A stretch of 64,000 nucleotides of DNA from Doris montereyensis. Lineage: Eukaryota; Mollusca; Gastropoda; Nudibranchia; Dorididae. Positions within the stretch are counted from its first letter, which is position 1. The number at the start of each line of letters is the position of its first letter. This document shows positions 56,301 to 64,000 of the stretch, in pieces. The notes beneath the pieces are model-generated. The model saw only the letters and a program-made list of their open reading frames with translations, did no database searches and was not told the DNA's origin. The translations under genes were made by a program, and so were the position numbers. Location: positions 23,501 through 87,500 of the forward strand of contig JAXRKP010000431.1 in assembly GCA_037039925.1 (NCBI GenBank), read 5' to 3'.

Positions 56301-59300
56301 AGTTCCATCCTTGAGTTAGAGTCAATTATTTCACTTAATGTCAGCCAGCACCAAACCACCAGAGATGGTAGTGTTGATTTACTTCTTACTTACTCTTGCC
56401 TTCATTTTATGTAAATATGATCCATTTGAAAAACAGAAAATAAAGAAAGTCTTTTTATGTGTTATGCAATAAGGAGAATGTCTGCTAATCCTTAAATTAT
56501 TCTAACAGTCTTCTTTACATTCAGCAGATTAAAAATTTCAAAAAAAGAACAAAAATATAAATTAGTTACAAAACATTACAAAAGGCACTTACTTGAATTT
56601 TTCTGTAGATGCACAGATGGCTTTCTGAAAGATATAAAACAAAGATTATACATTTGCTCCAAAATGTATGAGTGACTAAAGTGAATGTGAAAATGAAAAT
56701 ATTTATCCCTTTTACAATGATAATGATTCATTTTTTCCTTCCACTTTTTTCTAGTTATTTAATGTTTTCAAATTGTGCTATTATTCTTTGTTATCTTGCA
56801 ACAATTAATACTACATTCTCTCATACATCCATACTTTTCTGATGAAATGTGGATTTAATATTTTTTCACTGGTTCTCTTTACTGCTATCATTCTTAATCA
56901 TGTAAAATATGATCTATATATATATAATTCTGACTTTTCTTTGTTCATCAAAGGCTCTGTGACCAGGCCACTGAGAGTGATTATATTTTGCATGAAGGTT
57001 CTAAATGATCCCAAGATTGTTTTCATTTGAGGAATGTTTCTATCAGAAGTGATGTTTAATTAATGAAACTTTCATTGTTTCCCCATCTTTTAATAGAACT
57101 TTCATTCACCTAAGCTGCTATTTTAAACAGATTTTATAATTCAAAAGTTGGAAAAGCACCATTCACGCCTACCTGTGTAGTCTCGAATACTGACTCGATC
57201 TAATAACAGTACTTGGTATAACCTGGGATGCAACATGCTTGTCAGTTATATTTTGAGGAAAAAGTTGTTGAAGCTTAATTTTTTCTCCAGTCCCGACTAA
57301 CTTTCTTGCTCCAAAGCATTTTGTTTTTCAGATAAAAATTTCATGTTAAAATTTAAAAAATGTAAAGATGCTATAAAGAATGACACACAGGATCCCAAAA
57401 GGAAAGTGGAAAAAGATGAAGGTACGGTACTGAATCATACATACCTGTCTGACAATGAGAGAAACTGGAAGCATTAATGAGCACTGGTATCCACAGAATT
57501 GAAGCCGTCGCTTTTAACTTTCTCCAAGATCTGATAAAAACACACAAATAAAAATGTCAATATGATTTCTGTAAAGATGAGTCTGTTTTTTTTAAGTTGT
57601 TGTTTTTGTTTTGTTTTGAGGTTGTTGTTGTTTTGTTGGGGGAGGGGGCAGCGGGGGTATTAATGGGTCTAAACTGCGAATGATGGAATAGAGAAAACAT
57701 GTGTATGTTCTGGAAATGAGAAATAGAGGATCAGCTAGAGATTAAATCATCCGTGTGATTTGAGCTGAAAATTTCACTGAGATTGACAAGAAATCACTTA
57801 ACTATTATCATTTCCCCCCCCTATTTTTGACTGAACTGTGGGATATCAGGTTTCTAATAAAACAGTACTGTTTGGGAAAAGTAATGAAATAAAATTAATA
57901 AAAGGAATACAAAGTATAAAATGGAATTCATAGAATCATGTGATACGGTAGCAACCATTCAATTCAATGTTTAAGTATTAGTTCCATTACATATTTTTCT
58001 TTATAAAGCTTGTGATAAACTTCATGGTCACACTCCTCCAGCCAACTTACGTTAACATAGTTATTGGTTAAAACTTTCAAATCTGCGAAATAAAGTAAAG
58101 CATTAGGGTTGGCATCTTTGGAACATACCTGTTTTTTGCAAATTCATTAACACTACAATTTCCATTGATGCCCACATACATTGGTATCCAGACAAACTTA
58201 ATATTTCAACTTTTTAACTAGGTCTTTTAAGAGGCTGCTTTTAGTAGTTTCCTAAGGGCAGGCCTTTAAGTTGGAAACTACTCTATCAAACCTATCCTGT
58301 GCACTTATACGCTAAGTAAGAGATGATGTGGTAACGGTTTCATCCAAGGAGGATTATTATCATCATCGACCAATGAAGTCATGTACAACAGCAATCACAT
58401 GGCAAAACTGGGACTGAGCAGCAGACTAAAACCATCGCTATCCGCTTTCTCACTGCTGCATTCATGGGAGTATAGCACTACACCTTTTATTTCACAATGA
58501 AAAGGTAACTTACAGACTGTTATGAAAATTTACTCAAATACAGATAAAACAATAATCTAAAAACGATCGTGAGTTGCGATGAATATTGTGTTCTCTCTCA
58601 TCTTGAAATTATGGTTGATTCCGACAAAACTTTAATTTTCAGATTCGTTTGCCAAGTTTAATTCCCAAACGATGAGTGACTCTGTTGTTGTTATCAATAG
58701 AAAACGGGATCCCTCATTCAGCATTGATCTATAATACGCTATTTATATATTTTAAGCATTGACAAGGGCACTATTTTTTGTAACGACATAGACAGAGAGA
58801 GAATCCCACTATATAAACAGTAAATCAGAGATGGATGGTGTGGAGGAAAGATCAATTGTAGAACTTTACAACTGGTGAAGTACTATTGTGAGTATCAAAC
58901 TCAGACTGAAAAAAAAAGGAAATTATAAAAGTTGGCAGTTCCACTACACTTACCTTTAACAGATATGGTCTCTCTGTGTACTGCTGCAATATACCGAGAC
59001 AAGCTGGACACCCATGACTTGCAATGTCATTTTTGCTGCTTTCTCCCCCCGGCATAATAGTGTTTTCCAAAGCCTAAAGGACATTTAAAATGAAGGATTA
59101 TGTCAAAAGGTGTAAAAGCGCATGTCTGATTTTTCTTTTCCTTTCATTTAAATATATATGAAGTAACATTTATTTACAAGTAACACTTAAATGAATCATT
59201 CTTAAAAGGTTAAAAGGTCATGACTCTACAACCCTCTAACAAGAAAAACAAAGGGTCATTCTTTTTTCGTGAGATAGATCTATACATAGATCTAGGTTGA

Positions 59301-62300
59301 TATTTTAGTTTTATCTGTTCAGCGGTGGATTGGGAATAATGGGCATTGATGGGACAACGGCAGACTAAATTTCGCAGGCTTTGTGGATTGCCGAAAAGTG
59401 TGGGGTTCCACGGCAAACACAAATGAATTGTGTAAAATATTGTTTAAAGAAAGAAAATAATTTTCAAATTAAAAATATGCCGAAAACATACACAGGTAAT
59501 ACACATAAGTGGTGTTAAAATTTGAGCCTTATCTGTTCAGCGGTTTGAGAGTCTACTTTGACTTGATGAAAACGCAACGTCGTAAAGTCGCAAATAGATA
59601 TAAAGATACAATAGTGACCACCTAAATGCCTGGTGCTTGGGAAGCAGAGAAAACAGGCATTTAGACGAAACAGGCTCTTAGGCGAAAGTAGGTCAGGGGC
59701 AACAATATGGGGACTGCTTAATTTCAGGTGAAACATCTATCATAAATTATGAGTGTACACAAACAAATTACATACATGTCATAAATTGAAGAGAGGTTAA
59801 AACAGGGCTGAAAAAAAGAACACATATTATTTACGTGTACATACGCATAATATCTTACATCTGTTGGAACGTTATAAGAGGATGGACTCCTCTCTCCTAG
59901 AAAGCGTAAAATGCATCGCACACAGCACCCGATGGTTTGTAGATGTGCTGCAATCTGTTCTGCTTCCTCACGTGTAGATGTGAACAGTTCAAAATCTGTA
60001 ATCTGTGAATGTCAAGAATATAGATGTAAAAATAAGATAAAAGCATAATCCCCAGAAACTGTTTTTCATGTTACATTTTCTCTACATTGGTTTCATTTTT
60101 TTTTCCAATCTAAAAATCTTTCATGAAATCAACCATTAATTTTAGTCTCAACATTCCCTTTCCCAAACCTAGATCAGCCATCTAAGTAGCTCAAATTATA
60201 CTTACCAACTTCATAAACATGATGTTTATTATACACAAAAATTTACATTACATTATAAGTACACTTATTGACTGAACATGGAGAAGCTATTTGTTCACCA
60301 AGCTTGTGTGAAAATGAAAATCATAAAAGTATTCCTATCAAAAAGTGAGCTCATCATCTCCATGAAAACAGGCAAAAAAACAACATAATCCTCAATTTAT
60401 AAGCTCTAATATTAGAAAAATGCTCTAGAAGCCTATTTATTCAAACTAAATGGCTTGTTTCAATAAGTGTCAATTTCAGTAAACTGAGGTCTGGGAATGG
60501 CAAGACACACAAAAAGCAGTAAAATCCTTTGAAGAGCATCATACAGAGCAATGAGTACAGGGTTCCCACTCATTTTCAGAAGAAGAAAAAATTCCAAGAG
60601 TTTTCCCATGTAAAAATTAAAGTTTCCAAGGCTATAATTAAATAGGTTTGCTGAGTAGGGATTTCAAGAAAAAACTCTTAACTCAACTGTCTGTCACCAC
60701 CACGACCACAACTACAAGATTATTTAGAAGCAACTGCCTCTGCTTCTGCAGTTGCATTAGAAATTGGAACTGACTGGTGTGTGCTTTTACTTTTACTACC
60801 ATATAAAGACTACCCAGAGCCCCACACATGGTCTTCAAAGTTAGAGGAGATCCCTTTGCACACATTGTCTTCCTATGCTTCTCACTTAATTCATACGACG
60901 TTATTGTTCCTGCACCTATTTTCAACAAACTAAAGGTCTTGTTACAAATGGAACAAAAACACATAGCATTGTCATTTTCCACTTTCTGTGCCTAAAGAAA
61001 GTCTAACCCAAAAGAAGACTGAAACAGGTTTTTGACATGATGTTATTTTAAGTTGAGTCCAATATAAAACGATCACTTAACTGTAACACCATCATAACCA
61101 TCCAGTTCAAACAGACCTGCCACTCTTGGATTATGAAACATCCTAATCCAAGCTCAAAAATTAGAAAAATTGGATAAATAAAAAGAAACACTCATAATCG
61201 ACATGTGTGAGTTATCTCCCTTTATGTTCGTGATTGGGAAGGGAAGTCGATGTCAGTTGGACTTGTATATATTGATCTCAGGGTGAATTAAGAGGAAACA
61301 GCGCTATAAAGGACAAATGAAAGAGGGAGCAAGTTGAACCTACCAGTAGACAGCCCGTCAAACGCCCCAGTTGGAAACAAGTCTCAGATATTATTAAGAT
61401 ATATAGCTGAAATCAAAGTGGCTTCACTTCCTTAGTTGAAGCCAAGTCCAAAACTTTCTACCAAGACTATGTGAATAGTCCTAAAATAATACTATGGTAG
61501 CACTTCCACGTGACCTTGAAAAAAAAAACAATACTCCTGTAATAGCTTTGCTTGTTTGTTTCTTTGAAATTTACACCGTCCACCATTGCGGTGATCTCAG
61601 GGTGAATTAAGAAGAAACAGCAATATGAAAAATAAGGGAAAGAAAAGAAGTAGTCAGGACCTACCAGCAGCGTAGTAGCAGTAGTCGGCCAAATACAAAA
61701 TACAATACTACATGCATGCATTGATCAGGACGCAGTATACACATAATACTTGTATTGTATGTGAGTGTGTGTTTGTATTAATGCAACAGAATCTAACCTG
61801 AACGGTCTCTGAATCTAACCTGATCACAGTCTCCTTTCTGATGTCCGATCATCGTGTACATTTTTGTGCGGACGTAAGTGCATGGCCATGAGGAGACATA
61901 CCAAGACAAAATATTCCGCAAAGCCAACCAGACAATTTAAAAACAAAAATTTCATGATTTCTCAATAGGCTTACATGAGATGAACTATGAGACAATAGCT
62001 CGACACAATATTACCGTTATTAGATCTTAGATCGAAAAAAAATTTTTTGTCCGACCATAAGGTTTTGTAGACAGACAGTAGTCTCATAGTATTCTCACTC
62101 TCATTTAGAGTTACCTATGATTTTTTTCGTGTCTTTTACAGAATATATGGTCATAGGAAATATGTTTTCTTTCACTCCAGATCATAAAACGGCGCTTCTA
62201 CGTATTTTTCAACTGGTTTTTTTTTCAGCTCTTACTGTGTGTTCATTTGTAGACATCAGTTGTTACATAATAACGAAAATCTGAAACCTGCCTCACGTGA

Positions 62301-63557
62301 TCACTGCAAAATATAAAAAATATTTAAAACTCGCCAAATTTTCTTTGAACAATTCTCTTTCACATGGAATTAAAGAAAACAGAAAAAGGTCATTGACCTC
62401 ACCTACCTTAAGGTGAAAAAGGACTTATTAAAAAGAGGGAAATGCTGTCTGTCTTGATTGCTGACTTTCGCACCCAAAAAATATTCACAAAACACACAAA
62501 TTGAAAGCAAATTTCACATTATTATGTTTTTTATATCTGTGATGTCAAAGCTATACATGGACCAAATGTTAAGAAGATTCATCTATTAGACTTTAAGAAA
62601 GATTAATTGAAGAGTTAAAGTTATCATTGGGTCCTATTTTTGTGAAATACATTGGAAGCGCCGTTTTATGATCTGGAGTGAAAGAAAACGTATTCCTACT
62701 GACCATTTATCCTGTAAAAAACACGAAAAAAATCATAGGTAATTCTAAATGAAAGTGAGAATACCATGAGACTACTAGCAGTCTGCGTAACCTTACGGTC
62801 GGACAAAAATATTTTTTAGATCTGGAATCTAATAACGGTAATATCACGTTGAGCTATTTTTTCGTAGTTCATCTTGTGTAGACTATTGAGAAATCATGAA
62901 ATTTTTGTTTTTAAATTGTCCGGTCGGCTTTGCTGAATATTTTTTTTTTGATGTCCCTTACGTCCACCCGCTGACGTCTGCACAAAAATGTAGACGATGA
63001 CCAGCCATCAGAAAGGAGACTGTGATCAGGTTAGATTCGGAGACCGTTCAGGTTAGATTCGGTTGCATTAGCCTTTGGTTTATCGTGAGTGAAATTTATG
63101 CAAAGAAGTCCGGCAATCAATAGGCTTTCTTCATTTATTAATATTCTAATTCTAATAAATAAAGACAACATAATTGGCAATACGGGAGGTTTAGAAGTCC
63201 ATCACAATGATAGTGACTCTACGTCTCCACTATGCAGTCTTCTTCGCATAACAATACAATAGTACTAAAAATGCATTTAAATGAGAGAGAGAGAGAAAAT
63301 AATACGAATAGCACAGGTTCAAGTAGAGTTCAAGATTTGTCAGCCACCGCTCCCATCCCATCCGTATTCTGCAAAGCAATTATCGATCGATAAAGACACA
63401 AGTTTGTGCTAGTCTAGTGGGGGCGTTCTATGTGACTGTAGATAGTCGGAGAAGGGGGGAGTGATGACGGAAGTAAGGGAGGGTGGGGGACGTACAGGGA
63501 AAAAAAACCATTGCCGTCAAAATCGTTTTCTTTTAGATGAGGGTTTTGTTGCACGTG

Positions 63558-63643
<86 letters not shown>

Positions 63644-63784
63644 CATCTCTTTTTCTCTCCCTCCCTCTCTCTCTATTGGCAAATATCGGCCTTTCTAGTG
63701 CCAGAAATCTAGATCTTGATTGATCTCTAATAACTAAAATCTAGTAATAAAAGTTCTTACATTCACAATTCCATAATCCATCAT
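39959..63784 (-). CDS. PUS10: tRNA pseudouridine synthase Pus10 (18 coding exons)
   Basis: Pus10 makes pseudouridine at tRNA positions 54/55; the animal protein also binds the microRNA processor. Exons in transcript order: 63784-63761, 60002-59859, 59073-58954, 57530-57445, 56624-56593, 55154-55046, 54680-54619, 53450-53405, 51733-51660, 49829-49747, 48460-48339, 47370-47236, 46539-46484, 45728-45611, 43895-43852, 42336-42238, 41313-41214, 40057-39959. About 517 residues are predicted (human 529), and the phases chain through every junction. The N-terminal zinc-site pairs CVRC and CPAC are present. The catalytic block SSGREDVDVR carries the Asp, followed by GRPFIIEMVNPHR, KTPLRVLH, TQAGTYVKEFVHGDFGRT and the C-terminal VDVDWPP. 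Exon 1 (MMDYGIVN) is inferred from a good donor and phase only. One frameshift is seen near 57497 (-1 in a T run on the coding strand). The donor after 48339 reads GC instead of GT. The human CPDC pair in the exon at 53450-53405 is not conserved. Confidence 0.93.
40067..40072 (+). promoter_or_regulatory. Candidate DDX24 polyadenylation signal (AATAAA)
   Basis: This is the first plus-strand AATAAA I see after the DDX24 stop at 39797. Further copies lie near 40317. If used, the DDX24 3' UTR would run antisense across the whole last PUS10 exon (39959-40057). Confidence 0.4.
40657..40941 (+). repeat. SINE family A, best-preserved copy
   Basis: The head reads GACTTGGTAGTCCAGAGGCA, with a B-box-like GGGTTTGAGCCCC. 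The body has CTTGGCTGTTTACAGGGCAG. The tail reads CCCGAGATCACCTTAGTTGT and then GGATGTGGGTAAATCAAATC. It sits in the last PUS10 intron, downstream of the DDX24 stop. Confidence 0.85.
42570..42730 (+). mobile_element. Non-LTR reverse transcriptase C-terminal fossil
   Basis: A plus-strand frame gives (stop)-N-I-L-P-T-E-I-K-L-S-T and, after an insertion, N-F-R-N-K-I. This matches the 'WNxLPxEIK ... F-K-x-x-I' end, with Trp mutated to TGA. It is similar in sequence to the fossil at 22330-22445. It lies in a PUS10 intron. Confidence 0.5.
43896..45610 (-). other. PUS10 intron without recognised elements
   Basis: This 1.7 kb intron lies between the exons at 45728-45611 and 43895-43852. A plus-strand open frame at 44362-44580 and the stretch 44640-45260 look unique or anciently repeated. 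I recognise no domain, SINE or transposon terminus in them. Confidence 0.5.
46048..46085 (+). repeat. Poly-T / poly-G junction
   Basis: About 16 T are followed by about 20 G and then TTTCCCCC. This is a strong polymerase-slippage site, so its length should not be trusted. A GA-rich microsatellite follows at about 46195-46330. Both lie in a PUS10 intron. Confidence 0.8.
48563..49377. mobile_element. Non-autonomous DNA-transposon-like element with inverted ends
   Basis: The left end TATATCACCGCATATAGAAT-GCAACC is mirrored by the right end, which in reverse complement reads TATATCATCGCGTACAGG, then TATAAGACGCAACC. An internal repeat of the motif (CATCATCGCGTATAGGATG) lies at about 48705. The interior has a purine-rich G-rich stretch (48960-49060). 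A segment around CTGCGAAGCAATGATCAATC is shared with 63300-63400. No coding sequence was seen. It lies in the PUS10 intron between the exons at 49747 and 48460. Confidence 0.5.
50165..50376 (-). repeat. SINE family A, 5'-truncated copy
   Basis: Minus-strand sense keeps the 3' half: the body with GTAGGTGGATTGGCACCTAA and the tail CTGAGATCACCTTAGCTGTG with a TCAAATCAGA end. The tRNA-like head is absent, as expected for incomplete reverse transcription. Confidence 0.7.
51130..51340 (-). mobile_element. Non-LTR retrotransposon (zinc-knuckle end) fossil
   Basis: The minus-strand frame reads L-N-L-I-R-T-G-H-S-S, then C-C-H-S-C-D, then FFTIKHILIECTDLIDVRVK. This is the typical C-terminal 'RxGHS ... 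CxxC ... TVKHILLECP' signature of Jockey/I-type elements. One in-frame stop occurs. It lies in the PUS10 intron between the exons at 51660 and 49829. Confidence 0.65.
52069..52123 (+). repeat. SINE family B, tail fragment
   Basis: Only the shared 3' module remains: CCCTGAGATCACCACAATGG, then TGAACGGGGTAAATTTCAAT. It lies in a PUS10 intron. Confidence 0.6.
52901..53076 (+). repeat. Two-copy tandem duplication, 82 and 94 bp
   Basis: Units running from ATCAAAACT through GTGTTCATAATGTGCAGG to TATAGGGACACC occur at 52901-52982 and 52983-53076. The second carries a short T-rich insertion. The high identity implies a recent event. Confidence 0.85.
53074..53115 (+). repeat. (CCCCCA)n tract
   Basis: Seven or so runs of five or more C, separated by single A, directly follow the tandem duplication. 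The minus (sense) strand of PUS10 therefore has G5-T repeats with strong G-quadruplex potential. It is about 290 bp downstream, in transcript direction, of the PUS10 exon 53450-53405. Confidence 0.8.
54038..54182 (-). repeat. SINE family B, near full-length copy
   Basis: Minus-strand sense: GGCGGTTGTCAGATGCTGCT, GGTAGGTCCTACTTCTTCC, CTTGCTGTTTCCTCTGAATT, and the shared tail TGAGATGACCACAATGGTGG. It lies in a PUS10 intron. Confidence 0.8.
59612..59697. repeat. Second copy of the 15.5 kb element end
   Basis: The stretch CACCTAAATGCCTGGTGCTT, then GGGAAGCAGAGAAAACAGGC, matches the reverse complement of 15455-15535 closely over about 50 bp. It is an isolated terminal fragment. Confidence 0.6.
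60683..60982 (-). pseudogene. Fragment of a BED-type finger, possibly hAT-derived
   Basis: The 99-codon minus-strand frame opens MENDNAMCFCSICNKTFSLL, then G-A-G-T-I-T-S-Y-E-L-S-E-K-H-R-K-T. The C-x2-C and the H in K-H-R-K form a BED-like finger, as found at the N-terminus of many hAT transposases. The rest is a Val/Gln-rich tail of low interest. No further transposase parts were found nearby. It lies in PUS10 intron 1 and is probably not expressed. Confidence 0.4.
61272..61369 (-). repeat. SINE family B, 3'-truncated copy
   Basis: The sense strand keeps the CTGTTTCCTCTTAATTCACC segment and part of the shared tail (CTGAGATCA), then stops abruptly. A fuller copy follows at 61550. Confidence 0.65.
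61550..61690 (-). repeat. SINE family B, near full-length copy
   Basis: The sense strand ends with CCCTGAGATCACCGCAATGG, TGGACGGTGTAAATTTCAAA and a GAAACAAACAAGC tail. The tail module is the closest of all copies to a consensus. Confidence 0.8.
61781..63068. mobile_element. Foldback element: 1.29 kb with about 430 bp inverted arms
   Basis: The left arm runs from 61781 (ATGCAACAGAATCTAACC) to about 62213. The right arm runs from about 62631 to 63068 and is its inverted, roughly 85-90 % similar copy, ending GGTTAGATTCGGTTGCAT. Flanking dinucleotides are TA on both sides (61779-61780 and 63069-63070), which fits a TA target duplication. The arm tips repeat GAATCTAACCTGA in tandem. The spacer of about 420 bp has no coding sequence. 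It lies in PUS10 intron 1. Confidence 0.85.
63240..63480 (+). repeat. Sequence related to the interior of the 48.6-49.4 kb element
   Basis: The stretch with TATTCTGCAAAGCAATTATC, GATCGATAAAG and AGTCGGAGAAGGGGGG parallels 48870-49020 in the same order. It is more diverged than the SINE copies. Confidence 0.45.
63559..63675 (+). repeat. (CT)n microsatellite
   Basis: A pure (CT)n run spans 63559-63641, followed by imperfect CT/CCCT to about 63675. It ends about 85 bp downstream, in transcript direction, of the proposed PUS10 exon 1. It yields spurious Ser/Leu- and Arg/Glu-only frames. Confidence 0.95.
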
Positions 63785-64000
63785 CTTTTAGCTGAATTGA
63801 TTTAGATGTTGGATATCGTTCGCTGGTTGATCAGCTGATCTTTTTTCCAACTATGAATGATTCACGACTGAAACCCTGATTATCTCAGGACGAAATAAAC
63901 AAAGAGCTTTTTGAGACTTTGAGATCGACGTTCGGCTCGCATGGCATGAATAACCTACTTTCGTTTTCATCCAGTCGCCCAAAAGCAACAATTACGGTGT

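Noticed and set aside
63414..63712. Arg/Glu and Ser/Leu frames
   Set aside because: Caused by the (CT)n tract at 63559-63641.

Overview
The window is animal nuclear DNA: AT-rich, about 6-7 % protein-coding, with three intron-rich genes and many retroposons, miniature DNA transposons and (GA)n/(CT)n tracts. The three genes are recognised from their translated exons: spastin (SPAST, minus strand), the DEAD-box RNA helicase DDX24 (plus strand) and the pseudouridine synthase PUS10 (minus strand). All three appear complete. The tRNA-derived SINEs, non-LTR remnants and intron sizes suggest an invertebrate, most likely a lophotrochozoan such as a mollusc. That placement is inference; no taxon-specific marker was found.

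Layout: SPAST runs from its ATG at 18,101 down to its stop at 301, in about 15 coding exons. A 583 bp gap separates it head-to-head from DDX24, which starts at 18,685 and stops at 39,797 in 15 coding exons. PUS10 lies tail-to-tail with DDX24: its stop is at 39,959 and its proposed start at 63,784, in 18 coding exons. Nearly everything else in the window is intron. The genes act in unrelated processes (microtubule severing; RNP/ribosome-linked RNA remodelling; RNA pseudouridylation). Their proximity looks like simple clustering, with a shared promoter on one side and opposed 3' ends on the other.

The introns hold two SINE families (a tRNA-headed family A and a family B) that end in the same 3' module, a third tRNA-like SINE, several 3'-end fossils of non-LTR retrotransposons, two hAT-like transposase remnants, a 1.29 kb foldback element with about 430 bp inverted arms, a CT/GA composite repeat enclosed by inverted repeats, and several mini- and microsatellites. 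No tRNA, rRNA or CRISPR array was seen.

A caution for users: all three genes have one or more small frameshifts, mostly one base in a homopolymer, while flanking exons and splice phases stay intact. I read these as consensus errors in a long-read assembly, not as gene death.
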